64,000 bases of DNA, taken from assembly GCA_024138025.1 (NCBI GenBank), contig JAMXBD010000364.1, positions 248,001 to 312,000 on the forward strand. The letters run 5' to 3'. The stretch's first letter is position 1, and every line of letters starts with the position of its first letter. The DNA is from Combretum micranthum (Eukaryota; Streptophyta; Magnoliopsida; Myrtales; Combretaceae). Positions 35,709 to 48,984 of this stretch are shown here, piece after piece. The notes under the pieces were generated by a model that had not been told where the DNA came from, did no database searches, and saw only the letters and a program-made list of their open reading frames with translations. The position numbers and the translations under genes are program-made.

Positions 35709-37339
35709 TCAGTAAGTCCAATCTTGGGGTAGCCGTAGTTCATGGTTTGATGTCGGCATGGAACGGTGGCTCCGCCGCTGTGCCCACCCGCCACCACTTG
35801 GAAAATTGCCAACTCCATCTGAGATACAAATCAATATACCAACATAAAAATCAGAAAATGGAAAAATCAAAAATAAAAAGAGCAACTAGTTCCATAAAAT
35901 AGAAAACGAAAACATACATACCATTTTCATCATATGGAAAATATCCATTAAATCGAGATTGTAAATGAGACTGAGATCTCATGTTCATATTTAAAGCTTG
36001 AACCACTTTGGCCGGAACTAAAACAGTAGAGCAAGCTGCTATTCACATTTCAAAGACGCCAAAAATGAACATTCAGAGCCTCTCCACAGGAGAAACAAGA
36101 AAAAAACAAGAGCACACTGAAGAACAATCTTGTTTCATTTCACTGACCTGGCTCTTCTTGGGTTCCGGCTGAGACCCCGCCCGACGAGGGAGGAAAACGC
36201 CAGTCCCAGTAGATTCCCTCTTAGTCCCTCCAGGTGGCCCAAGAAAAACCGCTCTCATACCAGAAGATCCATTGCTCCTCTGGCACTGATTCTGCGTTGC
36301 ATGTTGCAAGGTAGGCCATGCAGACACAGATAGTCCAGTGCGCCCATTCCTGCAGCCAACCCCAAACTCCGCAACCTTCCCTCCTCTGTTAGGGTTTGGG
36401 ACCACAGGGTACTGCTGCTGCCCTTGTCCATTCCAACCTTGTCGTTGATGCTTCATCATCATCACCTGCTGCTGCTGCTGCTTAAGCTGCTGAATATGCA
36501 GGAACCAGCCAACATTAGCAAGATATTACGGATTTGTCTTTGTTGAGTGTACAAGGCAACAATACAAACAAGCACAGTTTTGGCTTTTATACTTACATGG
36601 ACAGCCATTGCTTGCTGGAGAGAGACTGACTGGTGAGGAGGGCAAAAACCTAGACTAGAATCCCATATTGGTGTGTTTTTTCCCATGTCAGAAACACGAT
36701 TCATTGACCCCTGCAACATTTCCCATGCTCCTGGAGAAGATAGGAGGGCTTTTTCATTTGAAGGAACGGGCAGTGGACCCTTAGGGCTTGTCGTTCGTTT
36801 GCAACCGCACTGACTTTTCACTCCAAACAGTGTTGATTGTGGTGAAGTCGACAAGTAACGCCCCTTAAAATAAAAAAGAAGAAAGAAGCAACTATTAATT
36901 TAGTTCAAATTGGTTGCAAGTAAAAAGTTAAACCCGCTAAACAGGGAAACAAACGTAAGCAGTAAGTAATAGAATGAACACAAACCTTGGAGTTGTCAAA
37001 GCTAAAGACGGAGTAGGCGGCGCCGGGGACGGACTTGGTTTTGTCGTCAAGTGTGGCGCGTGAGAGTCTACGACTCAAATCGAAGAAAAAATCCTCCTCG
37101 TCGCTCTCGGTCTCAGTAGAACCCACCACGGACTCAACCGGAGATCCCAGATCGGGGGACGTTCCGTATGAGCCAAGGCCAAAGTTGTAACCAAAACCTC
37201 CCAAGTTGGGTCTTGCTTTGCTGTCTGGGGCAAGCATGTCGTCCTTAGCACCCCTCTTGTTGTCGGATAAAACGGCATCGTCGTCGTTTAAGAACTGCGG
37301 AGGAAGCCAAAACTCGCCGTCGTCTAAAGTATCAGCCAT
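35709..37339 (-). CDS. Plant protein of unknown function, five exons, about 397 residues
   Basis: Exons on minus: 36986-37339, 36597-36863, 36144-36489, 35922-36038 and 35709-35818. Introns are GT-AG: AAG/GTTTGT, CAT/GTAAGT, A/GTGAAA and G/GTATGT donors; TTTTAAG, ATTCAG, AATAG and TATCTCAG acceptors. The start is MADTLDDGEFWLPPQFLNDD; then an acidic ESDEEDFFFDL segment. Exon 2 holds STSPQSTLFG and a Cys pair (CGCK). Exon 3 is Gln-rich (QLKQQQQQ) and Gly/Arg-rich near its end. Exon 4 gives ACSTVLVPAKVVQALN, and exon 5 ends NHELRLPQDWTY-stop. I recognise these motifs from uncharacterised plant proteins, without a known role. No transmembrane segment or enzyme motif is visible. The exon 3 donor is the weak point: CAG/GTCAGT four bases earlier is stronger but breaks the frame into exon 4. 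Confidence 0.85.
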
Positions 37340-37790
37340 ATTCAGGAGTCGATATTCGAAGGACAGCGAATAAAGGTGTGGGGTTTAAATTTTAGTAGCC
37401 AGAGAAGTGGGGGAAGAACGAGGAGGTTTTGCGTTTGCGGGAGTGTTAAGGTTTAATAATGAGTTTCAATCAACCCCCCTTGTTGGGTTATTGTTCAGCG
37501 TGGCCCAGTCCTACAACAGATATCACACAGAAGAGAGAGAGGACTGCCTGCGGCTTTATGAGAAGAAAGAGGTTTGATGGGAATCAAGGGGGGAAGGGGC
37601 ATATAGTGGGAACGAAAGCAGCGTATATGTAGGAGTGGATTGTGAGGAGCGAAAAAGAAAAACGTCGAAACAGAGGGTAAAAAGGAAAAAGAGGTAAAAA
37701 AAAGAGCACAAAAGCAATAGGAGTCGTTTCCCTCTTCTCGAGAGAGTGGTAACTTCGTACTATATTGCCCCTTAGGTTAAGGTCCGTCCA
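37340..37790 (-). promoter_or_regulatory. Promoter and 5' UTR region of the host gene
   Basis: Upstream of the ATG at 37339 lie a leader with CT-rich stretches (minus of 37531-37541) and a TGGGCC motif on minus (37502-37507), the site-II type element bound by TCP factors and common in plant housekeeping promoters. Weak TATA-like sequences occur near 37604 and 37628. No strong TATA box is evident. Confidence 0.4.
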
Positions 37791-40700
37791 TCACGCGATC
37801 GCAGGAGAGTGGGGTATACGCGACAGGTAGAAGTGTGGTCTTGCAGAGTTGCAGCCAGGTAAGGATTTTAAGGAAGAGCAACATGGGTCGTGGGCTGGGG
37901 TTCTGGGTTTGTGGTTAAGTGGGGTTGTGGATGGGACCCACTTCACACCACAATACTTCCTTTTTCTTTTATTTTGTTTTTTTTTTTGTTTTTTCTTTTC
38001 CACGTATCATCTATTTTTATTAGCTGAATTTATTTATTAATTAAAGAAAAAAAAAGGAGATATTTTAGGAGGGGAAGTGCTTCCTTTGCTTGCTGTGAGG
38101 TGGGGTTTGGTATGATCCGATGCAGATGGATTGACAGAGCAAATCACGTTCCATGGCTTCTTTACACACACGACGTGGGTCTGTGTCTAGTCTAGTCTAA
38201 TGAGATGAGATAATATTATAGATTGAGTCATGAGTGCATAGTATTGGGGAAAACTTGTGATACTTCGCTCTTAGATTTTGCATAAAATAATATATTTATT
38301 TTAAAAATAGTAAATATTATAGATAAAAATGTTATAGATATAATAGATTGTGTAAAAAAAAATAATAAATAGTAAATCAAAATAGCGATAGTTAATCCAA
38401 ATAAATGTACAGTACTACAGAGGTAGACGATGACATGAAGACGTTACTCATTATACACTCGTCCCTCATTCGCTTAGCGGTTATATTGTAATGCCGATGA
38501 TAATGTCCGTTATGTTATAATACAAGGTAACACACCCACACACATTTGTCCTCCTCCTCATTCCACTTGGCACATCTCCCCTCTCATGCTTTGCTGCTAA
38601 GGAATCCGTCTACGCATACTCAATTCATTTCCTGCCTTTTCCTTTTTTATTTCCTTTTCCGCTTTCCTTTTCATTCACGGTCATATTTTAACCTAAATCG
38701 TTCCCTTTCTTCCCTAAAATTACAAGCAGATCACGCACGTGTAATACATATGCAAATAAAATAACTCAATATATATAAATTAAATAAATATATATTTTTT
38801 TATAGGTTAAAAGATGACAACCTTAATTGATCCTAAAAATTAAGAAATTAATTACAAATCATAATTACAATTATATTTTATACAAGTAACTTCTCTATAT
38901 TGGATAACTATCGTACATAAAAATGGTATCAGAGATATAAATCGTTATACAAAAATACATGCTTAGCTGAAAAAGAAAAAGACTATCTCTATTCAACATC
39001 TATTTAATTATATTCAAACCCTATTTAATTTCATGATTTCAAGGATACCAAAGATATTTTACATCCATAACCATATGCTTAAAAAAAGAAAAAACAATGC
39101 ATATTCAATCCCTATTTAATTTTATTCAAACCTTATTTAATTTCATGATTTTAATGATATAAAAATATTTTAGATGAAAAAACTATGTCTATTCAGAACC
39201 TATTTAATTTCATGATTTAACTAATACGAAAAAAAATTTTATGCACAAATGCTAAAAAAGGAAAAGACTCTGTCTATTCAACCCTTATTTAATTATATTC
39301 AAACCCTATTAAATTTTCATAATTTCAAGAATATAAAAAAATATTTTATGCACTTATGCTAAATCATTATATTAAAAATATTTATATTAAAAATATTTAC
39401 ACTAAAAACACCCAATGAAATGGTTTTGCTTTAATAATATAAGTAAAATAAAAGTAAAATAAAATAAAGAAAATGCATGGACTTTTTCTATCGTTTGAAA
39501 AATCAATACTTAGTTATACCTGCTGGTATAATAAATATCATAGCCTAAGTTCTTCGTGTTGTGCTTTCAATACAACAGTTATCTTATTACTGAATTTAAA
39601 TTAATAAGCTCAAGGAAGTCCAATTAATATAGCCAATTAGAGGATTAATTAAACAAATACATGAAAGCACAAGAGGAACGAAAGAAGCATGCTAGCATAA
39701 CAAATCAAAAAATTAATTTCGCATTTCAGTTTCAGTTTTTTCTTTCATTTCCTTGGGTCTCAATTAACAACAAATTACGATACCATTATTGGTATCAATA
39801 TACCAGAAATTAAAAACAAAAAAAAAATAGTAATTACAATATACCAGAAAAATTATGATTTGAAATCAATCTAGTACATAACTTATGGGAAGAAAAAAAC
39901 AAAAAAAACCATCCTATCTGTGTCTTTTATTTAAAAGGAAATCTACAAAGTTTGACCTTTTCTCTTACAAAGTTACAATAGATATTTTTTTGTTTTCAGA
40001 ATTTTTTGGTATTTTTAGATAATCATATAATTAAATATATCATATCTAGCCACATCAGTATCATATAATTTACTATATTAATTTTTTACGAAGTGTAAGC
40101 AATGAATTTTTAAAAACCTAGATAACCTTGTGATTTTTTTTTTCCAGTTTTCCAGGAGATTCACACAATTTATCCTATATTTTATTTATATCCACTACAT
40201 TATAAAAATGATAAATAATTGAATATTTTAATTATAATTTTCACATTTTAATAATTTAATATTATTTTTTCATTTGCAAAAAGTCAAAATGCCCTGCCTC
40301 CTTCAAAAATAATCGAATAAATGATTTAGTTGCTTAAGGGTTAATGTCACATTTGCAATAGTTTCTGTACCATTTCAGTATGAATCTGAAAAAAAATAAT
40401 TCAAAAATGATATAAAAACAAACTTATTCCCAATATAGGTCAATAATTGTTTCTCATTGTAGTCATATTTATAATGAAACGCTAATCTTAACAGCACCCT
40501 CATATTACAAAGAATGTTTCAAATGTATCAACAAGAACACTGTTTTTAGTATAAATTTTCTCTACAATTGAAGAAGCTTTTAGGGAATGTGCCTTCTCTG
40601 TTAAAAAAAAAAAAAAAAAAGGGAGGTGCCTACTCTAATAGCACCTTCACTACAACACCCTAATAATTTGTGTATCTCTTCACAACCCCATTCTACATTT

Positions 40701-40926
40701 CAAAATGACATTTTACACCAAATAACCTCCCCTTCTCCAATATACATCTACTTTGCACCAAATTCCTTGGTCTAAAATAAGAGGTTCTGAAAGTTTTTTT
40801 AAATCAAATGTCCAATACAAATGAAACTAATTTACCAAATGTCCATTAAAAATAAAGTACAAAATCTGAAAAAAATACAATATCCAAGTGAATAAAATGA
40901 AAAGCTATGTGCAATACAATCTCACT
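37791..40926. other. AT-rich intergenic DNA
   Basis: No coding region recognised. It holds CT-rich and AT-rich tracts, a diverged tandem repeat (38965-39365) and an 18-base A run near 40602. The right end is the border of LTR H. Confidence 0.5.
38965..39365. repeat. Diverged tandem repeat, about 110-bp unit
   Basis: About four imperfect copies sharing CTATTTAATTTCATGATTT, a preceding TATTCAA(A)CC and a following GATATTTTA-like end. The copies differ by many substitutions and indels. Confidence 0.6.
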
Positions 40927-42062
40927 TGTCACGCCCTAAAGAGTACTCTAGATGTGGCAGTCTGTCACATACGGTATTAAAACTTAAAAATAACTTTCCA
41001 AAATCATGCAAAAGCTTCAACGCGCATATTTGAAGTGTCTATCACAATAATAAAAGACTCCGATGGGATGTATAGCTCGAGATAGTAAATATAGCACATA
41101 AGAAATCTAGATAAATATCTAACTTCAATATTAAGAATATGGTCTTTACATCATCTTAGGGGCATTCCCCCAATAAATTTCCAAAGAACAAAATATCAAC
41201 TTAATATTTCACATAAAGAAACAATACTATAACCAAAAGATATTAAAACAAATCTATTCTAAGATCTTCAAAAGGATTTCCAAAAGCTTCGAAAAACACA
41301 ATTCAACTCAGGTATATGAAGTCTTCGGGCAAAAGAGATATTGATCTTGTATCAACAAAAGTCTATTAGGTGTAAGCTCAACTAGCTTATGAGAATATTC
41401 ATATATTAGCGTACTCGTAATAATAAATTCAAACAAGTTATTATACAAGATATTATACAAGCATATGAAATGCATCAAGCAAGTAAGCAAGCAATACATA
41501 TGATCTACTGGAAATCATATGTTTGAATGGATTTACCCCTCCATTCGAGGTTAGGTGTTTCGAGTTCTTTAAAACGCATCTTTGAAATCCAACTTTGTAG
41601 TTTATTTTGGGCTCCTAATTGCCCATCCTAAAATAATTCTTTCATGCTCCTATTCGCCTTCTTTAAATGGTTCTTTCGGGCTCATATTCACTCATCCTTA
41701 AATAGTTCTTTCGGGTTTCTACTCGCCCATCTTGCAGACTTACAGGTTCCCGCAAACTCCACTATTATACTCTTGTCCCATCGAGCATAGTAGCTAATGA
41801 ACTGCGACTAACTACATGATATACATGAATCAATTAATATAACTCGTGATATATAATTAAGGTAATTTAAAAGTGATCATAGAATTTGTAGACACTCCAT
41901 AAAAATAAAACACAATTTAATTAGCAACAATTCGTGTCCCCAATATACTTAAAATACTTTCAACCAATATTATCATGCATATCCCGTTTTCATCTTTTTT
42001 CCACTTCTAGTGCCTCTAGCTACAAGCACAAACAAGTGCGTAAAAATAGGAGATAAACTCAC

Positions 42063-42132
42063 TCGGCCATCCTTGCTATAATTCTTTACTCATAATAGTC
42101 CTATGAATATGGATCCTCTAAAGCTTCGTTAC
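42063..42132 (-). other. Leader cassette of LTR H (decayed)
   Basis: The acceptor has lost its AG (TTTATG). The frame still shows EDPYS, then a stop, DYYE and a TAA at 42086-42088. The ATG before GTGAGT (CGAGTGAGT on minus) remains. Confidence 0.45.
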
Positions 42133-44053
42133 ATAAACGAAAGAAATACCTAGAATGAGTATCTCGTAGAAGTTATACTTGAACTTTCTAACTATGTTCT
42201 AATATTTAAGTCAAAGTTCGAATAAGAGGAAATTCCGGCTTAAAAATAGTCATAACTTGCTCATTTTAACTCGGAATTTCGCATATTATATATTGTATTC
42301 TACCTACTCGAAAAGATCTATTCATTTCTAAGGTTATTTTTATCAAAACGGGTCGTTTTGGTCTCGAAACGGAAGGGGCAGGAACAGTAACGAAATTCTC
42401 AGTTTTTAAAATTAACTTTTTTCCAACTTTCCTTCATCCAAAAATCTTTAAACAAATACATGGATATTTGTATAGTTGAAAAAATCCTTTAAACATATAT
42501 ATATACCTATATTATATGCATGATTTTTATAGCGTTGTCTTAACATTGATTTTTTACAAAACAATTTTTCTTTAAGAGTTTTAAAAGATAAAAACTTAAA
42601 ACTTTCTCCTTTTTAAATTGCTAGAAAGAAAACTAAAAAAAAAATACTTGGGTTGTTATAAATGAGTATTTTCCTATTATAATTTCATTTCCTAAATGCT
42701 TAAAAATAAATTAATTTCCAAAAATTTAGTCGTTTAAGTTACCTACCAATTTTATTTCTAGTGATTGAAAAATAAGGTTGTCAAAATTTTTCTTAAGTTA
42801 TTGGTGTTGTCTAATATTTGGAGTTGTGTTAAATGTATGTTTTCCTTTTATTTTTATATTCTTCTATTTTTTAGAATATAAGTTTACCTTTTTAAAACTT
42901 CACTTTCTTGGCAAATTTTATTTCTCTAAGTTGGTTTCTAAAATAATGAGTTGATTTACCTTGATTTCAAAAGCTTGTTTTATTCTTAATATTTATCAAG
43001 TGGTAACATAATCCTTTCAGATAAGTTTATAAGAAAAGCTTTTATCATTAGAATTTAGCAAAAATTTCATTTTTGCTTTGAAAAGAGAATAACAATATTA
43101 AAAATTAAGTCTTGTAGAAGCTTATTTAGTAAGTGATTTTCAAAGTCTATAATAAACCTGTTTAAGTTTTATAAAAGATATGGTTGGGTTAAAATCTTAA
43201 GTTTAATGCTAAAAATTATATTTTTATGCAGTATTTAGTTCCGATTTATAAAAGAAAAGAGGTTTTTTTATTATTTGAAGAAATCTTTATTACTAACACT
43301 TTAAAATTTACGATTGACTTATCTAAGCTTTTGAAAAAAATTTATTAAAAATAATACTTAGATTAATTACTAACCCATTTTATTTTTATTAAGACAACAA
43401 CATTCTAATCATGCATAAATATGATTATATAGCAATGAAAAAGAGTAAGAATAATACATTGTAAGATACAAAGAAATAGGGAACCTTAGCTTCATCAAGT
43501 CTTCCTAGGACTAAGAAATAGACTAGTCCCAAAAGAAAAGGAAAAAGCAATAATAAGAGCAATAATAATAACAATAATAACAATAATAACAATAAGCATG
43601 TTAGTGATAGTCAATGAGCATTTAGGTTCTAAAAAATATAAATATACATATATTTAATGATATATAATGTTAGATCATGAGCATAATAACAACACAATAA
43701 CAATAATATAACAAAATAGTATAATCATTATTCTTGGCATGTGCAAGAATAAAACATGAACATGTTGTTACTTTTATAACTCACATGAGCTTTAAAAAAC
43801 AACACCATGGTAATGTTAAGTTACATGACATGGGAAAGATAAGAGTAAGATATTTTTATCTAAAGGTATGTATTTAATGAAGAAAGAAAGTGATGGTTGT
43901 AAAAATATGTGGATAGTGATATGTAGAAGATGGTTTTTGTGTAGAGGAAAGAAAATTGAGAAGAAAATTTTGGAAGAGAGAAGTTGATAAATGATTTTAG
44001 TAGAGTTTTGTTATGTGTATGGGATGTGTGTGAAGAATGAAGGAGGGAGGGGT

Positions 44054-44060
44054 ATTTATA
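44054..44060 (-). promoter_or_regulatory. TATA box of LTR H
   Basis: Minus strand CCTATAAATACCCCTCCC, matching LTRs D, E and F. Confidence 0.65.
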
Positions 44061-45407
44061 GGAAAAGTTAGAGGGAATTTGTAGTTAATTAAATAATGAA
44101 AAAGAAAAAAATTTGATGCCATGAAAGAAAATTAAAAATTGATTTTAAAAGAAAAGGTGTAAGAGAAGTTTAGTAATATGTATTGTAGAATTTTTATGGG
44201 AAAATAAAATTGTAATAAATAAGTATATAGGATGTAAGAATAGTTGATACCAAAAAGTAAAGATAGATGAATAGTTGTGAATAGTGTAGAATAGGATAAT
44301 GAATAGTAAACAAGACTAATAAATTACTGGTAGTAAAGAAAATAAGCGTAAAAAATGCGATATCTGATATTTTTTACTATTGAAAAATTATAAAACTAAT
44401 ATTTTTGAAATCTTATATTATTACAAATCTAACGGTGTTATCGGAATATTTTTACTATTTCAAGCCTCGAGACACGCTTTTCGAAAACTAATCCCATTCG
44501 AGTTCGAAACACACTAAAAATTAATAAATCTGATATTTTTAAACGTCCCTATATTACTACTAACTATTATCCACAATAATCTCAATTTCATTGCTTAGGT
44601 TTAAGAGCGCCTTGTTGTAGACTTTATTGACTTTTGGGATTCCGATTTGACTTTCGACTTTTTGATTTATTCATAAAGTCATAAAATGTTGGGATTTTTT
44701 ATTGTGTTATATTTTTGGTTTAAAATTTACATCTTGTTTAATATTTTTCAGTTCCCGAGATTGTTTACCTGAGTCTAAGATTATGGTTTAACTCGGTTTG
44801 ACTTTTGATAGTAATTGTAATTTTTTATTTTAAAATTTACCAAAGGATTTAAAGTTTTAGTATGTCGTTGTCGAGTGTTATATGAATATTTCATCTTGAA
44901 TTGCGTGTTAGGGATCAGATAGATTATTTGGTTGGCATACGCATATTGTGTCATGCCCCAAAGAGTACCATAAATGTAACAATCCACCACACTCAATATT
45001 AAAGCTTAAGCATGACAACCTTAGTCATTCCCAAAAGCTTCGATATTAAGTGTAAGGTGTGCTATCACAAATTTAGAGGACCATACTTTGAAATATGAAG
45101 CTTAAGAAGATATAATAACAAATTAAGAAATGGAAATCATAATATTCATTCATTTATAATAATTATCTTCCAAGTCTGAGGGGCATTCCCCCGCCAAAAT
45201 AACTATAGTCTATTACAAGAAATTTTCCCATGAAGTCTACATCTAAACTAATTCTAAACTTTATCTAAAATTCCTTTACCAAAAAGAGAAATACCTGGCG
45301 TAAATATTTGAGTAATAAAATTCAAATAAGTTATTTAAGCAATCAAGTGGAATACAACATACACGTGAGCAAGCAAGGCATATAGATTTTCATAAACTAT
45401 ATGTTGA

Positions 45408-45428
45408 ATGGATTTATGCCCTCCATTT
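45408..45428 (-). other. Conserved box in LTR F
   Basis: Minus strand AATGGAGGGCATAAATCCAT, the same block as in the six other LTRs. A run of short GCCAAGC-containing units follows it at 45470-45640. Confidence 0.5.
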
Positions 45429-45916
45429 AGGGTTTGGTGATAAGTGATATCAAAATGAGTAGTTATAGTTAAGTTATGCTTTCGATCATCATCGCCAAGC
45501 ATATTAAGTCTACTCGGGTTAAGTCATGCTTTTGGAGTTCCGCCAAGCATTGGTTTAATTCTATGTCACCAAGTAATCACTTTTGATCATAGCCGCCAAG
45601 CGTTATTTTCAACCATGCTATTATCCTTTTCACCAAGAATAATAACCCCATGCAATGTGACTCACTTCGTGGTATGCATGAATCAATTTATTTAAGATAT
45701 CATAGCATCGTTATTATCAATTTTATGGTGATCATAGAATTTCAGACATATCAAATTCTATACTAAGACAAGCAATTATTTACAATCAATTCCCGCCTCG
45801 ATATTCTTAGTGTTTCTTCTTACAACTTTACATAAATAGCATTTCGTCTTTCCTTAATTCTAATGCATCTATACTACAAGCACAATTAAGTACACAATTT
45901 AAGGAAATAAACTCAC

Positions 45917-46012
45917 TTGTCATGACGATACTTTCTTCTTACCAGTGAGTCAATTAGTCAATCCACTAATCAAAGTAATCCTTTGGGTATGGACACTCTT
46001 CTTCGGGATCAC
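45917..46012 (-). other. Leader cassette of LTR F: acceptor, acidic frame, ATG, donor
   Basis: Acceptor CTTTTTTATTAG, then (G)DPEEECPYPKDYFD and TAG at 45966-45968. An ATG (45921-45923) and GTGAGT (45911-45916) follow. It is 96 nt long, with a longer spacer between stop and ATG than in the other copies. Confidence 0.6.
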
Positions 46013-47045
46013 CTAATAAAAAAGAATACCCATGATGAGTATTTATTGATGATTCTATTGTAATTTGTCAAAACTATGTCATAAGAATGTCAAAGTTCGT
46101 GTAAAAGACAATTCCAACTTAAAATGGTCATAAGTTAGTCATTTTAACTCGGAATTGCGCATATAATATACTGATTTCTATCTAGTCAAAAATCTCTATC
46201 CATTTCCAAAACTATATTCATCAAATTAGATCATTTAGACTCCAAAACAGTGGCGACCAGATTTACCACGAGATTTCCTATCCCCACAACACTTGTTTCA
46301 AACTTCAAATCATCCAAAAATCATTTGATAAATACTTAGTTATCTATATAGTTGAAAAATTCCTCTTTATAGCTCATGTTTCACACATAGTTCAAGCATT
46401 TGTTGTCCAACAAAACTTTTTAGCAAAAACAATGTTAGTTGAAGGTTTGTAAAATTATAGTTTATAAGGAATCCTTTTTGTAAACTTTCTAAAAATGAAT
46501 CTTTTGTTTCCTTTGTTTTCAAAAGTATTCTATGTTTATCTTACTAATTTCATTGGTGACTTTTCCATAAAAATGAATTTTCTTCATTTTTCCTTTTGGA
46601 ACCAGGGTCACTTTTCCTATTAGTTTCTATACAATTTTTCTTTGACTTTTACTTGAAAAATCTTGATTTAAAAACTCTCATTTCCCTTTTTATGAGGTTT
46701 CCTTTATATTATGTTTTTGTGGAAAATATTTTAGTATTACAAGTCATCTTCTTTTGGAAAACAATTTAAATAGAAATGATTTAAAAAAAAAAAAAAAAAA
46801 AGCTTTCCAAAACAAAGGTAGCTTCAAAATTATAGTGAGTTCTTCCTAAAGTTTTGAAAAGAATGGATTTACTTTTATTAAATCATAAACTCTAAATTTC
46901 ATATAGAACCATTTTAGGTGATAAAATCTCCTCCATGCAAAAAGCATATTTGAAGCTTTAAAGTTTAGACAACAATCTTTATGTGCATGATTATGAGAAT
47001 AATAGCAAACAAATGTAATATAATAAATAATAAATAAAGTCAAGT

Positions 47046-48721
47046 TGATAAACCAAAATTATTCATACTTTATGAATGCCAAATTGGACTTTTATTGATC
47101 ATTTTATTGATAAATATTATGAATTTGGCACTTAAAAATAGTAATTTATGTTTTCAGGCCTTTAAAGGAGTTATTTTATGAAAAGAAAGCAAAATGGGAC
47201 AAAAATGCAAAATTTGAATCAAAAAGTGGTTAACACAACAAAGACAAGCCATGTTTATCAACCATGTCAAGGAAAAGAAGAATCGAGTCCTAAATCTCAA
47301 GTTTTGGAAGGACAAGCTCAGTATCATGACTTGTCACAAAGCTTGTCAAACTGGAAATTTTATTTTACAAAGACACAACCATGACATGGCTTGTCGCTGG
47401 GCATGTCGTTTTGAAGATTTAAAATAGAAAGTTACACGACTTAAGGACAAGCCATGTCCCAAGTCATGTCAATGAAGAAAGGAAAACCATAGAAAGTTAC
47501 ACGACAAGGGACAAGCCATGTCCTCAGTCGTGTCAATTCACAGTGAAGAAAATAACCAGACATGCTCAAGTGACACGACTTGTGTCCAAGCATGTCAATT
47601 TAACAGTAAGTTACTTTTTGAGAAACGGCTTGTTTAATGAATAGTAACCCCCTATTTATTAAAATAACATTCATTGGGCATTAAAGAGGGGTGTTACTTT
47701 GGAAAGTCAAAAGACCCGTAACTTCCAAATTCCTCCATAATGAGCTTTCAATTTCATTTATGTGAAATCCATTTAAAAAGATGGAGGAAGAATCAACAAC
47801 AACAAAGAAGAAAGAGAAAGCACATATAGAATTCATACATAAAGTTTTTCAGAGTTTCAACAAGTCAAGATTATCTTGGATTGAAGATCCACAATTTTGA
47901 GCTTCATTTTCTCGGGTGATATCATGAATTCTAGTTTGTTCCTAGAATTTCATGTATTTTTGTTAATTACTATGGAAGAGTAATTTTTCAGATCCAAGTT
48001 TTGTTGAACTCTAATTTTATCTTGTGATGAGGATTTGGATTTAATAAAAGATTGACTTTTTTTTGTTCAATTGCATGTTTCTTAACTGTTTCTTAAATTT
48101 GTATATCTGGAATGCAAATTTATGTTTAATTTTCATTTAAGTTAATTGAAAGATTGCTTTCATGAATTGATCTATGCAATTGATGGGATTCGTTTGTAAT
48201 TCTAGACATAGAATAGCAAGAATTTTTGTGACTATTGTAATTTCATTGAGTTTATGTTCTTAATGCAGGCTTAAGTTGCTATTGATTGAGGAGAAATCCT
48301 AATTGATTAACTTAGGTTTAGAAAAATTGATAGATTTGAAAGAATTATCATTTTGCTTGAGAAACTCAACAGCTTAAGAACTAAATCAAATCTGTAAATT
48401 CCAAGTATTCACATGATAAATTAGATGAAGATAAAACCTGAATCGTTTGTGTTAATTGAATCTTGCTTGTTATTAGTGCTAGTGTATTTGTTTCTCATAG
48501 TAAATTAAATATAGTTAACAGTATATTAGTAATAGGAAATCATCAAAATTGTCGGTTACATAGTAGAGAAATGGTAATACTAGTACTTGATATCCAGATC
48601 CTAGAGGACGACACCCGTATTAATTCTATTCTGCAATTGATAAGTACATTGCCTATTGCCTTTATAGTGATATAAGAATGGGCCTTTATAAATTTAAAAC
48701 TACGCTTAAAGGTAACTATCA
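47046..48721 (+). repeat. 5' LTR of element G
   Basis: 1676 bp. Its U3 (47230-47610) is packed with imperfect palindromes built from ACACGAC, GGACAAGCCATGTCC and GTCGTGT. The rest is AT-rich and closely matches the 3' LTR. Confidence 0.9.
47434..47533 (+). repeat. Nested hairpins in the 5' LTR of G
   Basis: Two units (47434-47469 and 47499-47533). Outer arms ACACGAC and GTCGTGT (GTCATGT in the first), inner arms GGACA and TGTCC, loop AGCCA. Confidence 0.75.
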
Positions 48722-48727
48722 AGTTTT

Positions 48728-48745
48728 TGGTGCCGTTGCCGGGGA
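48728..48745 (+). promoter_or_regulatory. Primer-binding site of element G
   Basis: TGGTGCCGTTGCCGGGGA, six bases after the LTR. It differs by one base from the TGGCGCC form complementary to plant tRNA-Asp, the primer usual in Athila-type elements. Confidence 0.75.
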
Positions 48746-48866
48746 TCTGGTAAGCCAATATTAGGAAAAGCTTTAGTATCTACTACTGTAACCCTTTTTT
48801 TTTATGCTTTTTGGGGTAATTCGTTTTGAGTGAAGGTGTTCTTGATTTTTTGTGACTGTGTGAACT

Positions 48867-48983
48867 ATGAATTTCATTGGATTTTTGTGTTTGTATTGTG
48901 GAGGTGATCATGAGTCTTATAAATGCCCTAATCCATATTGTCATCCTTCTAACTCATGTTATACATGCATTATCCTCTATTGA
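48867..48983 (+). CDS. Small Cys-rich ORF with a zinc knuckle, element G
   Basis: A 38-residue frame starting MNFIGF, about 120 bp after the primer-binding site. It holds CLYCGGDHESYKC (CxxC, His, Cys, a retroviral-type zinc knuckle) and a second cluster CPNPYCHPSNSCYTC. It is probably the remaining N-terminal part of a Gag-like protein, since the order (knuckle first) resembles Athila-type non-autonomous elements. The length is far below any Gag, so it may not be functional. Confidence 0.45.
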   Translation: MNFIGFLCLYCGGDHESYKCPNPYCHPSNSCYTCIILY

Positions 48984-48984
48984 T

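Larger units (their letters stand above)
40927..44948 (-). repeat. LTR H (family 2), start missing
   Basis: On + it starts TGTCACGCCC (the LTR 3' end read on minus). It has the TATA box at 44054-44060, a CT-rich leader without ATG, and decayed versions of the leader cassette and of the GGAGGG box. Its own TGTAA start is absent. The sequence stops where LTR F begins at 44949, so element F was probably inserted into it, with the remainder outside the window or lost. Four imperfect tandem units (GGCTC...TCGCCCAT type) lie at about 41605-41735. Confidence 0.7.

Noticed and set aside
35693..35818. Alternative reading of the last exon of the host gene starting MELAIFQVVAGG and ending at 35693
   Set aside because: The phase-1 reading through exon 4 gives a recognisable C-terminus (NHELRLPQDWTY) and consistent splice phases.
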